A stretch of DNA of 64,000 nt, taken from JANTGF01 sp963750735. GTDB lineage: Bacteria; Bacteroidota; Bacteroidia; Bacteroidales; VadinHA17. Below the pieces are notes generated by a model. That model saw only the letters and a list, made by a program, of their open reading frames with translations, made no database searches and was not told where the DNA came from. How positions within the stretch are numbered: position 1 is the stretch's first letter; the number at the start of each line of letters is the position of its first letter. This document shows, piece after piece, positions 1 through 9,555 of this stretch. The stretch is taken from contig CAVVRY010000006.1 of the NCBI GenBank assembly GCA_963750735.1, positions 248,001-312,000 on the forward strand, given 5' to 3'. The position numbers and the translations under genes are program-made.

Positions 1-217
1 TCCACAATATTACTCATCTATTTTTACTTTTGGGGGCATGGCTGCCGGTCTGTTTATTGGTTTTTTGTTTTGGTTTGTGCTTTTCCCCTCAGAAGATTTT
101 TTCCTGGACCCTAAAATGGGATTAATGCTTATCGGTTTTATTGGATTGTTTTTAGGACGTATTATTGGAAACCGAAAAGATAAGATTATAAGAGAAGCAA
201 ATAAGAGGCTTTACTAA
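1..217 (+). CDS. Small membrane protein, C-terminal part (5' truncated by window edge)
   Basis: An open frame enters from the left edge (codons in phase with base 2) and ends with TAA at 215-217, giving about 71 residues. It holds two hydrophobic stretches, roughly residues 10-30 and 42-55, separated by a short acidic loop (PSEDFFLDP), and ends in a basic tail rich in Lys and Arg. This looks like the end of a small two-helix inner-membrane protein with its C-terminus in the cytoplasm. I do not recognise a family. The next gene starts 24 bases downstream, so the two may be cotranscribed. Confidence 0.55.
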   Translation, partial: PQYYSSIFTFGGMAAGLFIGFLFWFVLFPSEDFFLDPKMGLMLIGFIGLFLGRIIGNRKDKIIREANKRLY

Positions 218-241
218 TTATTAACTAACAACTCGAATATT

Positions 242-2360
242 ATGAAACGAATCTTGGTTTTTTTAATAACTATCATAACTGTTCAATTCTGGGGATGCCA
301 ACAAGCTGGTTTTGAATACCCGGTAACTAAAAAAGTTGATCATGTTGACACGTATTTTAATACAGAAGTGCCTGATCCCTATCGTTGGCTTGAAGATGAT
401 AATTCGGAAGAAACTGAAGCATGGGTTACAGCTCAAAATGATTTAACTTTCAAATATTTAGAAGGAATCCCATACAGGGATAAAATAAAAGACCGCCTGA
501 CTGAAATCTGGAATTATGAAAAAGTATCCAGCCCCTGGAAAGAAGGAGGATATTATTTTATTTCGAAAAATGACGGATTGCAGAACCAGAGTGTATTTTA
601 TAAATTGAAAAATTTGGAGGATGAACCCGAACTATTCCTTGATCCAAATAAATTGTCAGAAGATGGAACGGTAGCTTTGAATGCTTTTACCGTGTCAAAA
701 GATGGAAAATATCTTGGTTATGGTATTTCACGAGCCGGTTCAGATTGGCGCGAGTTATTTGTGAAGAATATTGAAACAGGTGAAGAATTGCCAGATCACA
801 TTATGTGGGCAAAATTTTCAGGAATCTCCTGGTACAAGGATGGATTTTTCTATACCCGTTATCCTGAACCAGAAGATGGAGATGTATTAAAGGCCGAGAA
901 TAAAAATAATATGGTGTATTACCATAAAGCAGGAACTTCGCAGGAATCAGATCAACTTATCTATAAAGATGCTGAGCATCCTGATTGGAGTTATGGAATA
1001 AGTATAACAGAGGATGCAAAGTACATATTCTTATATAAAACTGAATCAACTAGTGGTAATGCATTGTATTTTAAAAGCCTTAATGACCTGGATGGCGATT
1101 GGATAGAATTATCTGGAAATTTTGAAAATAATTTTTCAGCTATTGATCATATAGATGGCAAGTTAATTGTATTAACTGATTTTAATGCACCTAAATATAA
1201 GGTTATTTCAATTGATCCAAAGAATCCCGACCCTTCAAATTGGAAAGATCTCATCCCTGAGAAAAATGAAGTTTTAGAAAGCATTACCTACGGTGGAGGT
1301 AAAATAATTGCGAAATATCTCAAAGATGCACGAAGCAAAGTGGAAGTGTACGAGCAGGACGGAAGATATCTTCAAGATATTGAATTACCAACAATTGGGA
1401 CGGTGGGTGGTATTCAGGCAGAAATGGATGAGAATACAGCCTTTTTCTCATTTTCATCATACAATTACCCGGGTGTTGTTCTGAAATATGACATTAGCAA
1501 AAATGAAACCAGCACATATTGGGAGCCATCACTTGATTTTGATGGATCAAAATATGAAACAAAACAGGTTTTTTATTCAAGTAAAGATGGTACAAAAATA
1601 CCTATGTTTATTGTTCATAAGAAGGGGCTGGAATTAAATGGAGAAAATCCTACCTGGCTATATGGTTATGGTGGGTTTAATATTAGTATTTCACCAGGAT
1701 TCAATGTAAGCAGGTTGATCTGGTTGGAAAATGGAGGAGTATATGCGGTTGCCAATATAAGAGGAGGAGGGGAATATGGTGAGGAATGGCACCAGGCAGG
1801 CACAAAACTGAACAAGCAGAATGTTTTTGATGACTTTATATATGCCGGTAAGTATCTGTTCGATAATGGCTTTACCTCTCCAACTAAGCTCTGTGTTCAG
1901 GGTAGGCTCAAATGGAGGCTTGCTTATTGGTGCAGTTATAAATCAACAACCAGAAATGTTTAGAGTAGCTTTCCCTGCAGTAGGAGTTATGGATATGCTT
2001 CGTTATCAGGAGTTTACGATTGGTCGTTATTGGGCTGTTGATTATGGAACGAGTGCTGACAGTGAAGAAATGTTTGAATACCTGCAAGGATACTCTCCGC
2101 TGCACAATATAGAAAGCGGACTTAATTATCCTTCGGTTCTGGTAACTACAGCTGACCACGATGACCGTGTGGTACCAGCCCATTCATTTAAATACATTGC
2201 CACTTTACAAGAGAAATATAAAGGTAAAAATCCTGTAATGATAAGAATTGAGACAAAAGCAGGTCATGGTGGAGGAAAACCAACGTCAAAACGGATTGAA
2301 GAGGCAGCAGATTTATATTCATTTGCTTTTTATAATATTGGTGTTACTCCGTATTACTAA
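242..2360 (+). CDS. Prolyl oligopeptidase family serine peptidase (S9A), lipoprotein, frame broken by one base
   Basis: Peptidase of the S9A family, which cleaves short peptides after proline; the N-terminus (hydrophobic stretch followed by WGC at about residue 19) suggests an exported lipoprotein. The beta-propeller occupies about residues 35-430 (it opens with DPYRWLEDD), followed by the alpha/beta hydrolase domain (YGYGGF, then NIRGGGEYGEEWH). The frame that begins at 242 runs to a stop at 1963, but from 1905 the conserved sequence continues in the +1 frame. Removing the A at 1904 restores the nucleophile motif GGSNGGLL and a protein of about 705 residues, the usual family length. The downstream part carries the Asp (DHDDRV) and His (GHGGGK) of the triad. 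The lesion sits exactly at the catalytic Ser elbow. I think a sequence error is more likely than a true pseudogene, since the downstream part is intact. Confidence 0.85.
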
Positions 2361-2430
2361 TAAAAAGCAATTGATAAATAAACATTGTAAGAATTAGTGG
2401 GTTGAAATTAAGTTGATTAATTGAATTTTA

Positions 2431-3084
2431 GTGAGTTCTAAGATAGTGAATTATAAATATATTGTAATAGAAGGCAATATCGGAGCTGGTAAGACCTCAC
2501 TTGCAAAAAAAATAGCAGATGACTTCAATGCAAAACTGGTTCTCGAGCAGTTTGCTGACAACCCTTTTTTGCCTAAATTTTATAAAGAACCCGACCGCTA
2601 TTCATTTCAACTCGAACTTTCATTTCTGGCTGACAGATATAAGCAATTGAAGAAGGAAATGGTAAATCCTGAACTGTTTTATTCTTTTATTGTGGCCGAT
2701 TATTACTTCATGAAATCGTTAATATTTGCCGGATCAACCTTAAAAGATGATGAGTATAATCTTTATAGACAGCTGTTTATGATAATTTATGAATCATTGC
2801 CCAAACCTGATCTTTACATTTATTTACATGTGAATGTAGAGAAGTTATTAAGTAATATTGAAAAAAGGGGTAGGAGCTACGAACAGGAGATACAAGCAAG
2901 CTACCTGGAGGGCATTCAGAGTGGGTACTTTGAGTTTTTTCGACAGAATCCCAATACACCTTATCTTGTTCTGGATGTAAATCAAATTGATTTTGTTGCC
3001 AACGATCAGGATTATGAGAAAATAAAAGTTGCAATATTCGACAATAATCACCGTTCTGGGATAAATAGAATTATACTTGATTAG
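2431..3084 (+). CDS. Deoxynucleoside kinase family protein
   Basis: Phosphorylates a deoxynucleoside at the 5' position for nucleotide salvage (deoxyadenosine/deoxyguanosine/deoxycytidine kinase family). The P-loop GNIGAGKT is at residues 15-22. It is followed by the substrate-binding Glu-rich segment with DRYSFQLELSFLADRY (about residues 61-76) and by a LID-type RGRSYEQE near residue 147. At 217 residues it has normal length. The start is GTG at 2431; no ATG precedes the P-loop in frame. It lies 70 bases after the peptidase gene and is probably transcribed with it or alone. Which base it prefers cannot be read from the sequence. Confidence 0.85.
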   Translation: MSSKIVNYKYIVIEGNIGAGKTSLAKKIADDFNAKLVLEQFADNPFLPKFYKEPDRYSFQLELSFLADRYKQLKKEMVNPELFYSFIVADYYFMKSLIFAGSTLKDDEYNLYRQLFMIIYESLPKPDLYIYLHVNVEKLLSNIEKRGRSYEQEIQASYLEGIQSGYFEFFRQNPNTPYLVLDVNQIDFVANDQDYEKIKVAIFDNNHRSGINRIILD

Positions 3085-3128
3085 AGTTGTTTTTTTAATA
3101 TGATATTTTTTTTATTTTGAAAATTGAT

Positions 3129-3136
3129 TAGCTTTG
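3129..3136 (+). promoter_or_regulatory. Candidate Bacteroidota -7 box (TAGCTTTG)
   Basis: TAGCTTTG fits the TAnnTTTG -7 consensus of Bacteroidota sigma factors and lies 56 bases before the ATG of the OmpA/TPR lipoprotein gene. No TTG lies at the usual -33 spacing, so only the -7 half is supported. Confidence 0.35.
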
Positions 3137-3191
3137 TAGCAAATCTAATTAAGAATCAAAAAAGCTAGTTTTAACACATAACCAATTAATT

Positions 3192-4913
3192 ATGAAAAAG
3201 TCTAAATTTTTAGCACTAATTGTTCTCGCTGTTTTTGCCCTAAGTAGTTGCAACAGCCTTGAAAAAATGAAAAAAAACCATGCAGATGTAGCTTATAAGG
3301 TTGTTCCAGAGGTACTCGAAGAACAAGGTGGTGAAGTTGCAATATCTGTAACTGGTACTTTCCCAGAGAAGTATTTGAACAAAAAAGCAGTTGTTGAAAT
3401 TACTCCTGTTCTGGTATATGAAGGCGGTGAAACTGCCTATGACCCTGTTGTTGTGCAAGGTGAAAAGGTTCAGGATAATAATAAAGTAATCTCATATGAG
3501 GGCGGAGGCTTTAGTTATGCTGATAAAGTTGACTTTGTAACTCCCATGAGAGTTTCAGACCTGGTTCTTCGTGTGAAAGCATCAATAGGCGATAAGAAAG
3601 AAGCTTACTTTGATGACATGAAAATTGCTGATGGTGTAATTGCCACTTCAACTTATGTTTCGAAGCAGGGTGAACCTATTTTAATGCCTGATAAATTTCA
3701 GAGAATAATTGCTGATGCCAAAATGGCTGATATTATGTACCTGATCAATCGTTCAGATATTCGTAGCTCACAATTGAAGGCAAAAGATGTTAAAGCCATC
3801 AATGATTTTCTTAAAGAAGTTAAGGCTGCAGAAAACCTTGAATTTGTTGGTACTGAAATTTCATCATATGCTTCACCAGATGGAGAAATTGATTTCAATG
3901 AGAAGCTTTCAGAAAAACGTGGAGTAACCTCCAAGAAATATTTTGAAAGAGAATTAAACCGGGCGAAAGTTGAAGAGGCTAAAAAAGAAGGCTTCCTAAG
4001 TACAAAAGTGACTGCTGAAGACTGGGAAGGATTCCAGAAGTTAATGGCAGAATCAGATATACAAGATAAAGATCTCATTTTACGTGTTCTTTCAATGTAT
4101 TCAGATCCTGTTGTAAGGGAAAGAGAAATTAAAAACATTTCAGCCGCTTATGAGCAGGTAGCTAAAGACGTGCTTCCTCAATTAAGAAGATCTAAAATTC
4201 AAGTAAACATTAATAAGATTGGTTTTTCAGATGAGGAGATCATGAAATACATAAAATCAAAACCTGATACTTTAGGTCTTGAGGAAATTCTTTATGCTGG
4301 AACATTATTTGAAGATCCTATAACTAAAGCTGAAATTTATGTTTATGCTCTTGAAAGATATCCAAAGTGTGTCAGAGCTGCCAATAATATTGGTTACGTT
4401 GCAATGGAGGTAGGTGATTATGAGGATGCCAATCTCGCTTTTGAGAAAGCACAATCATTATATGACAATGATGCAGTTAAGAATAACCTCGGTTGGACCA
4501 GCATGATGCTTGAAGATTATGATAAAGCAAAAGATTATTTCACATCCGTATCAAATCCTGGAAAAGAAACCAATGATGGTTTGGGAGTTCTAGCTGTAAT
4601 GGATGGAGATTACCAGGCAGCTGCTAACTATTTCGGAAACGCTCCATCATTTAATGCAGCACTCACTAAAGTTCTGAATAAAGATTATCAAGGTGCAAAA
4701 ACAATGCTTGATGGGATAGGTGAAACAAATGTTCCTTGCAAGGTAGCTTACCTTAAAGGTATTGTAGGTTCATATTTAGATGATGAAGCTTACATGTGGA
4801 ATGGCCTTACTAAAGCCGTTGAGATTAATCCTGGACTTAAAGAGGTATTGGCAACTGATATGGTATTTGCAAAATATTTCGAAGACGATAAATTTAAAGC
4901 AATCGTTCAATAA
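3192..4913 (+). CDS. OmpA-like and TPR domain lipoprotein
   Basis: Predicted outer-membrane or periplasmic lipoprotein: signal peptide with lipobox ALSSC, the Cys at about residue 20. Residues 40-190 form a beta-rich part typical of Bacteroidales cell-envelope proteins. Residues 215-250 carry an OmpA-C-like segment (SYASPDGEIDFNEKLSEKRG) of the kind that contacts peptidoglycan. Residues 385-500 contain TPR-type helical repeats (ANNIGYVAMEVGDYEDANLAFEKA and the next unit). At 573 residues it is complete. It has its own candidate promoter and a strong terminator, so it looks monocistronic. It resembles TPR/OmpA proteins common in this phylum; a specific function is not known to me. Confidence 0.75.
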   Translation: MKKSKFLALIVLAVFALSSCNSLEKMKKNHADVAYKVVPEVLEEQGGEVAISVTGTFPEKYLNKKAVVEITPVLVYEGGETAYDPVVVQGEKVQDNNKVISYEGGGFSYADKVDFVTPMRVSDLVLRVKASIGDKKEAYFDDMKIADGVIATSTYVSKQGEPILMPDKFQRIIADAKMADIMYLINRSDIRSSQLKAKDVKAINDFLKEVKAAENLEFVGTEISSYASPDGEIDFNEKLSEKRGVTSKKYFERELNRAKVEEAKKEGFLSTKVTAEDWEGFQKLMAESDIQDKDLILRVLSMYSDPVVREREIKNISAAYEQVAKDVLPQLRRSKIQVNINKIGFSDEEIMKYIKSKPDTLGLEEILYAGTLFEDPITKAEIYVYALERYPKCVRAANNIGYVAMEVGDYEDANLAFEKAQSLYDNDAVKNNLGWTSMMLEDYDKAKDYFTSVSNPGKETNDGLGVLAVMDGDYQAAANYFGNAPSFNAALTKVLNKDYQGAKTMLDGIGETNVPCKVAYLKGIVGSYLDDEAYMWNGLTKAVEINPGLKEVLATDMVFAKYFEDDKFKAIVQ

Positions 4914-4935
4914 GGAGTTATTGTAATAGATATTT

Positions 4936-4969
4936 AATAGGCGTCAGACATGGTCGCCTATTTTTTTTG
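4936..4969 (+). terminator. Rho-independent terminator of the OmpA/TPR gene
   Basis: AATAGGCG (4936-4943) pairs perfectly with CGCCTATT (4955-4962), with an 11-base loop, and is followed by a run of T to 4968. The stem begins 22 bases after the stop codon. Its right arm overlaps the stop codon of the convergent methyltransferase gene (4958-4960). Confidence 0.8.
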
Positions 4970-5494
4970 TCTAATTTTACAGTAATAATCCCATAAGACT
5001 ATACCGGTACTTACCGATATGTTAAAGGAATGTTTTGTGCCAAGCTGTGGAATCTCAATTGAATTATCGCTAATATCAATAATTTCCTGAGCTACTCCCT
5101 TTATTTCATGTCCAAAAACAAATGCAATTTTATCATTTGGGTCCGGATTAAATCCCAATAAAGAAATTGACTCTTCAACCTGTTCTAATGAGTAAATTTT
5201 ATAACCCTCTTGTTTTAATTCTGTAACAGCCAGTTGGGTGTCTTTATAATACTTCCAATTCACAGAATCAGTTGCTCCAAGTGCTGTTTTTTGAATATCT
5301 CGATGAGGTGGTGTTGCAGTAATTCCGCATAGATAGATTGAATTTACAAGAAATGCATCTGCAGTTCTGAATACTGAACCAATGTTATTCATGCTACGAA
5401 CATTGTCGAGAACAATGACAACAGGCAATTTATCAGCCTTTTTAAAATCATCAACTGTTTTTCGTTTGAGTTCAGAATTTAGAAGCTTTCTCAT
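4958..5494 (-). CDS. TrmH-family SPOUT RNA 2'-O-methyltransferase
   Basis: Predicted SAM-dependent RNA ribose methyltransferase. The three SPOUT motifs are present: motif 1 NNIGSVFRTADAF, motif 2 VFGHEIKGV, and motif 3 with HSFNISVSTGIVLWDY near the C-terminus, which forms the trefoil knot. I place the start at ATG 5494 (MRKLLNSELKRK, 178 residues). The frame could be extended to 5560, but the extra 22 residues have no family counterpart. The target RNA is unknown; it lacks the N-terminal L30e-like extension of RlmB, so it resembles the short TrmH type. Convergent with the OmpA/TPR gene. Confidence 0.85.
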   Translation of the reverse strand: MRKLLNSELKRKTVDDFKKADKLPVVIVLDNVRSMNNIGSVFRTADAFLVNSIYLCGITATPPHRDIQKTALGATDSVNWKYYKDTQLAVTELKQEGYKIYSLEQVEESISLLGFNPDPNDKIAFVFGHEIKGVAQEIIDISDNSIEIPQLGTKHSFNISVSTGIVLWDYYCKIRQKK

Positions 5495-5730
5495 GATTAT
5501 GTTTTTCCATGGCAAAATTAGAAAAAAAGACCATCCAGTTTTATGTTGAATTAAATTCAAAATATAAACCAGAGATTTTAGCAGCTTTAAATAATTATAT
5601 TTAATCTGTAAAAATCACTATATAAGCATTATTGAGCATATTTACTGATTTATATAATATCATCTGATTCCACTTGAATTAGTTTGAAAAAAGAACTATT
5701 TTTAAATTTTTAAAAGTAAAGTCAAGAATC

Positions 5731-6918
5731 ATGAACATACACGAATACCAGGGGAAATCGATACTTAAAAGTTTTGGTGTTAGAATACAAGAAGGCCTTG
5801 TTGCTGATACTCCCGATAAAGCGGTGGAAGCTGCCAAGGAAATTCAAAAGAAAACAGGTACAGGTATATGGGTTTTAAAAGCACAGATTCATGCTGGAGG
5901 AAGAGGAAAAGGAGGAGGTGTAAAACTGGCAAAATCCTTGGATGAGGTAAAGCAAATTACCAAGGAAATGATTGGGATGAACCTGGTGACTCACCAGACT
6001 GGCCCTGAAGGGAAAGTTGTTCATAAAGTTCTTGTTGCTGAGGATGTGTTTTATCCCGGGGAGGAAGATCTTGCAGAATATTATATGAGTGTATTGCTAA
6101 ATAGAGATACGGGCAGAAATACAATAATGTATTCAACGGAAGGAGGTGTAGATATAGAAACTGTTGCTGAAGAAACACCTCACTTGATTTTTAAAGAAGA
6201 AATTGATCCAAAAGTGGGAATAATGCCTTTTCAGGCCAGAAGGATTGCATTTAACCTGAACCTTTCAGGAGCGGCATTTAAGGATATGGTGAAGTTCGTT
6301 ATGGGGCTGTATACCGCTTATGATAAGACTGATAGCTCCTTATTTGAAATCAATCCTGTTCTAAAAACTTCAGATGGAAAAATCCTGGCAGTCGATTGTA
6401 AAGTAAATCTTGATGACAATGCCTTATTCAGACATAAAGATTACCTGGAGATGAGAGACCTTGCCGAGGAAGATCCATCGGAAGTTGAAGCAGGTAAACA
6501 TGACCTGAACTTTATTAAGATGGATGGAAATGTTGGATGTATGGTGAATGGTGCTGGATTAGCAATGGCTACCATGGATATCATTAAACTATCAGGTGGT
6601 GATCCCGCAAATTTTCTTGATGTTGGTGGTACTGCCAATGCCGAAACAGTTGAAGCGGGATTCAGGATTATACTTAAGGACAAGAATGTTAATGCTATTT
6701 TGATAAACATTTTTGGAGGTATTGTCCGTTGTGACAGGGTGGCCCAGGGTGTGGTTGATGCTTATGAATCTATTGGTAGTATTAGTATTCCTGTAATAGT
6801 AAGGTTACAGGGAACAAATGCTGAAGAAGGCAAACAACTTATAGATGAATCCGGATTAAAGGTTTATTCTGCCATTACCCTTCAGGAAGCAGCCAACCTT
6901 GTTAAGGAACTTGTTTAG
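5731..6918 (+). CDS. sucC: Succinate-CoA ligase, beta subunit
   Basis: Beta subunit of succinyl-CoA synthetase of the TCA cycle, converting succinyl-CoA, ADP (or GDP) and phosphate to succinate, CoA and ATP (or GTP). It starts with the family signature MNIHEYQGK; the ATP-grasp domain follows (KAQIHAGGRGKGGGV, about residues 51-65), and the CoA-ligase domain has GNVGCMVNGAGLAM and NIFGGIVRCD. Length 395 is standard. The partner sucD is not adjacent, as often happens in Bacteroidota. The 170-base upstream region is AT-rich without a clear TAnnTTTG box. Confidence 0.96.
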   Translation: MNIHEYQGKSILKSFGVRIQEGLVADTPDKAVEAAKEIQKKTGTGIWVLKAQIHAGGRGKGGGVKLAKSLDEVKQITKEMIGMNLVTHQTGPEGKVVHKVLVAEDVFYPGEEDLAEYYMSVLLNRDTGRNTIMYSTEGGVDIETVAEETPHLIFKEEIDPKVGIMPFQARRIAFNLNLSGAAFKDMVKFVMGLYTAYDKTDSSLFEINPVLKTSDGKILAVDCKVNLDDNALFRHKDYLEMRDLAEEDPSEVEAGKHDLNFIKMDGNVGCMVNGAGLAMATMDIIKLSGGDPANFLDVGGTANAETVEAGFRIILKDKNVNAILINIFGGIVRCDRVAQGVVDAYESIGSISIPVIVRLQGTNAEEGKQLIDESGLKVYSAITLQEAANLVKELV

Positions 6919-6968
6919 AAAGATTATTTTATGGTAGAATAATATGGCTGCCTGCCAGGTTGCTTTTA

Positions 6969-8228
6969 TTAGGATTGCGTTTTTCTTGCAATAGGCATAG
7001 TCATACATCTTGCACCACCTCCACCACGTGCCAGTTCTGATCCTTCAAGTGCTATTACATATTTATTATATTCCTTAAGATTAATTTTATCGCTAATAAT
7101 ATCGGTAGCTTTTATAATCTCGTAGCCCTTTTTGTTCATTTCTTCCATTGTATAGACATTCCTACCATAGCCCATTACCTTCCCTGGGCCTACTGCGAAA
7201 AAGTTAGCTCCGCTATGCCATTGTTCTCGTTCCTGAATCCAGAGATCTTTAGAACCACCGCAAAACACTGGAGCCAGGTCCATGCCAACACTTTTTAATC
7301 CCTTAATTAAATTTGGAACGTATTCGATTTTCTTCACTTTTTTATTCTCGACAGAAATCTTTACGGTATTGAATTTATTGTTTTTTAATATCAAAGGTTC
7401 AAATACCATACAATGATCATTATCAAGCAGGGTAAATGCCATATCAAGATGAATGAATGATTCAGGCTCTGATGGGAGCTCCTGAACAAGTATGTGCTTT
7501 GTTTCCCCCTCATTTCTTAATTGATCAATTATAAAATCAATACCTTGTGTGGAGGTTCTGACACCACTCCCCACAATTAATACATCCTCTCTGGCTGTAA
7601 TAACATCTCCTCCCTCAAATTTTATATTTGTAGGATCCTTTATCCCATTTGAGTAGGAAATGGTTTCCTTCCTGAATAAGGGATGATGATTAAAGATCAT
7701 TTTCATGATCATTGCTTCCCTGGACCTAACAGAACTTGCCATGCTTGAAATGAAAATGTTGCTTCCATTGACAAATGAGGAATCACGAGTGAAAAAGAAG
7801 TTGTGGAGAGGTTTTAGATTGTATCTGCCTTTTGAAATGAAATTGGTAAGTGTGTCATCACATTTTGTTAATCCTTGAATCAAAACATTGGCCAATTCCT
7901 CACTGCTTAATGATTCAAGCCTGTGTCCAATTTCTCCTGTCTTCTCGTTCTGTTTAATTTTCTGAATTAAACCATCACGAGCCGGCGGGATTTCAAGTAC
8001 ATCCTTTAGTAAGTCATATACTTCGAAAGTTAATGATATTTGTGAAAGAACCTGTTGGAATTCTTTGTATTCTTCACTGGCAACAGACAGGTTTAAAATA
8101 TCGCTGTACAATGCTCGTTCGGCATTTTCAGGATTCATATTTTCTACCTCGGGGCCAGGTGTATGCAAAATTACTGCCTCAAGAGGGTCAATTTCCGAGT
8201 GAATTCTTATATCCAATTGTTTTTGCAT
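6969..8228 (-). CDS. arcA: Arginine deiminase
   Basis: Hydrolyses arginine to citrulline and ammonia, the first step of the arginine deiminase pathway. All guanidino-group enzyme motifs are visible: FTRD (146-149), EGGD (205-208), HLDMAFT starting at 260, and the nucleophile in GGGGARCMTMPI, Cys about 408. Length 419 fits ADI. It is the last gene of a minus-strand cluster, 15 bases after a CDGSH protein gene. No ornithine carbamoyltransferase or carbamate kinase gene is nearby, so here the enzyme may serve arginine catabolism or ammonia production. Start ATG at 8228. Confidence 0.93.
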   Translation of the reverse strand: MQKQLDIRIHSEIDPLEAVILHTPGPEVENMNPENAERALYSDILNLSVASEEYKEFQQVLSQISLTFEVYDLLKDVLEIPPARDGLIQKIKQNEKTGEIGHRLESLSSEELANVLIQGLTKCDDTLTNFISKGRYNLKPLHNFFFTRDSSFVNGSNIFISSMASSVRSREAMIMKMIFNHHPLFRKETISYSNGIKDPTNIKFEGGDVITAREDVLIVGSGVRTSTQGIDFIIDQLRNEGETKHILVQELPSEPESFIHLDMAFTLLDNDHCMVFEPLILKNNKFNTVKISVENKKVKKIEYVPNLIKGLKSVGMDLAPVFCGGSKDLWIQEREQWHSGANFFAVGPGKVMGYGRNVYTMEEMNKKGYEIIKATDIISDKINLKEYNKYVIALEGSELARGGGGARCMTMPIARKTQS

Positions 8229-8243
8229 CTTAATTTCTTCAAT

Positions 8244-8441
8244 TTATCTTTTTACTCCTACCTTTTTATGAGCTCCATCACAAAAAGGCATATTCGCTGA
8301 TGCACCACACCTGCATATATATACTTCTTTACCTGTTGGGATCACATTTCCCTCAGCATCTTTAAATGTAAAATTGCCTTTGAGTTTGATGTAGGCATTT
8401 TCTTTTATAAAAAATTCGGCTTGTTTATCTTTATTTTCCAT
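8244..8441 (-). CDS. CDGSH iron-sulfur domain protein (65 aa)
   Basis: Small soluble 2Fe-2S protein of the CDGSH (mitoNEET-like) family. Ligands Cys43, Cys45, Cys54 and His58 lie in CRCGASANMPFCDGAH, preceded by a short beta-strand domain. No membrane anchor. It lies 2 bases after the YjdI/CDGSH fusion gene and 15 bases before arcA, so the three are almost certainly one transcript. Proteins of this type carry a labile cluster and are thought to act in redox or cluster transfer; the specific role here is unknown. Confidence 0.88.
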   Translation of the reverse strand: MENKDKQAEFFIKENAYIKLKGNFTFKDAEGNVIPTGKEVYICRCGASANMPFCDGAHKKVGVKR

Positions 8442-8443
8442 AG

Positions 8444-8950
8444 TTAATCTTGAAATCCAATTTTCCTGTGCATGCCATCACAAAAAGGCATTGCATTTGA
8501 TTGTCCACAACGGCAGAAAGAAGTGAAGCTACCGGTTTTTATTTCTTCTCCTTCTGAATCTACTACTTTGAATTCACCTTCGGCAATTAGTGGGCCATTT
8601 TTCATTAATCGAACATTCACGGCATTTTCCTTAGTTGTATTTCTTTCATCATTGCGAATTTTATAAAAGTCGTAAGGTTTTCTGATTTTTATGTGATTTT
8701 TTTCAGTTTCCGCAATATTTTCATTTTTCTTTTCATCATTCCATTTCCACATTAGGGCTTCGGTTGGGCATTTATTTGTTATCTCAATGATTTTTTCTGT
8801 TGAAGCTCCATTCATATTTATCCATGGCCTCTTTGATGGATTAAATACATCAATTAACTTTACGTAACAAGTTGATGCATGAATACATTTACCCGGTTTC
8901 CAGTAAACTGTAATATCCTTGTTGGAATATTCTCTATTTTTCTCGTCCAC
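8444..8950 (-). CDS. YjdI-type mono-cluster ferredoxin domain fused to CDGSH domain
   Basis: Two iron-sulfur domains in one protein of about 168 residues. The N-terminal half matches the divergent 4Fe-4S mono-cluster (YjdI/Fer4_19) family: ITVYWKPGKCIHASTCY, then RPWINMNGAS and a final Cys in NKCPTEAL. After a charged linker the C-terminus has a CDGSH motif, CRCGQSNAMPFCDGMH. The open frame reaches TTG 8968, but a -7 box overlaps that codon, so I prefer GTG at 8950 (MDEKNREYSNKD), which also matches family N-termini. First gene of the cluster that ends with arcA. Confidence 0.82.
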   Translation of the reverse strand: MDEKNREYSNKDITVYWKPGKCIHASTCYVKLIDVFNPSKRPWINMNGASTEKIIEITNKCPTEALMWKWNDEKKNENIAETEKNHIKIRKPYDFYKIRNDERNTTKENAVNVRLMKNGPLIAEGEFKVVDSEGEEIKTGSFTSFCRCGQSNAMPFCDGMHRKIGFQD

Positions 8951-8965
8951 AATTAAGATTTTCAG

Positions 8966-8973
8966 CAAAATTA
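8966..8973 (-). promoter_or_regulatory. Candidate -7 box for the YjdI/CDGSH-CDGSH-arcA operon
   Basis: On the minus strand this reads TAATTTTG, a full TAnnTTTG match. Transcription would begin near 8959, just before the GTG chosen as start at 8950. No well-spaced -33 TTG is visible. Confidence 0.35.
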
Positions 8974-9057
8974 GAAAAGAATAACAAATTCCAGATTTAT
9001 TTAAATAAAAACTAGAGCTTGTTAAATAAGAGTAGATAAAATAATCTTTGGAAAAAT

Positions 9058-9555
9058 TTAATTTGACCTGATAACCAGACAGCCTGCCAGGATATCATGT
9101 AAGGCTTGTTTTTTTTCTGTTAACCCAGCTAATATGTATCCTATCATCATTATCATGCTTGAAATGATTTTTCCAAAATAACGACCACTGGCCCTGGCAA
9201 AAGAGATTGGATTTCCTTCCATGTCTGTGACCTTAATGCTTAATGCCATTTTGCCTAGAGTTCCCTGATTCTTGGATGATTCCATTAATGCAAAATACAA
9301 CCATCCTACGGCAATGCTGGCTAAAATCAAACCCATAACCGAGCCTAAAATGCCTGCAATACCCATGAATGAAGATCCTGTTATATCCTGCGTGTGTTCC
9401 ATGTTTATAGCTGAAAAAACTATTCCACCAATAAATGGCAGGGAAATGAGGAATCCAACGAATCCTACAATGAGGTCATCAATTATGTATGCAACAAATC
9501 GCAGCCAGAAGCCAGCATATTCAACTTCTTTTCTTTCAGGTGTTAATGTTTCCAT
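9058..9555 (-). CDS. RDD family integral membrane protein
   Basis: Inner-membrane protein of 165 residues with the RDD domain: the family Arg in WLRFVAYIIDDLIVGF (about residues 18-33) with the following Asp pair, then three hydrophobic helices (about 27-48, 70-92, 130-150). GTLGKMALSIKV before the last helix is also typical. Function of the family is unclear; some members are proposed ion antiporters. It stands alone, minus strand, facing away from tRNA-Pro. Confidence 0.8.
   Translation of the reverse strand: METLTPERKEVEYAGFWLRFVAYIIDDLIVGFVGFLISLPFIGGIVFSAINMEHTQDITGSSFMGIAGILGSVMGLILASIAVGWLYFALMESSKNQGTLGKMALSIKVTDMEGNPISFARASGRYFGKIISSMIMMIGYILAGLTEKKQALHDILAGCLVIRSN

Noticed and set aside
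6930..6970. Terminator after sucC (GGCTGCCT and AGGTTGCT arms)
   Set aside because: The stem has a T-T mismatch and two G-T wobbles, and only a short TTTTA tail.
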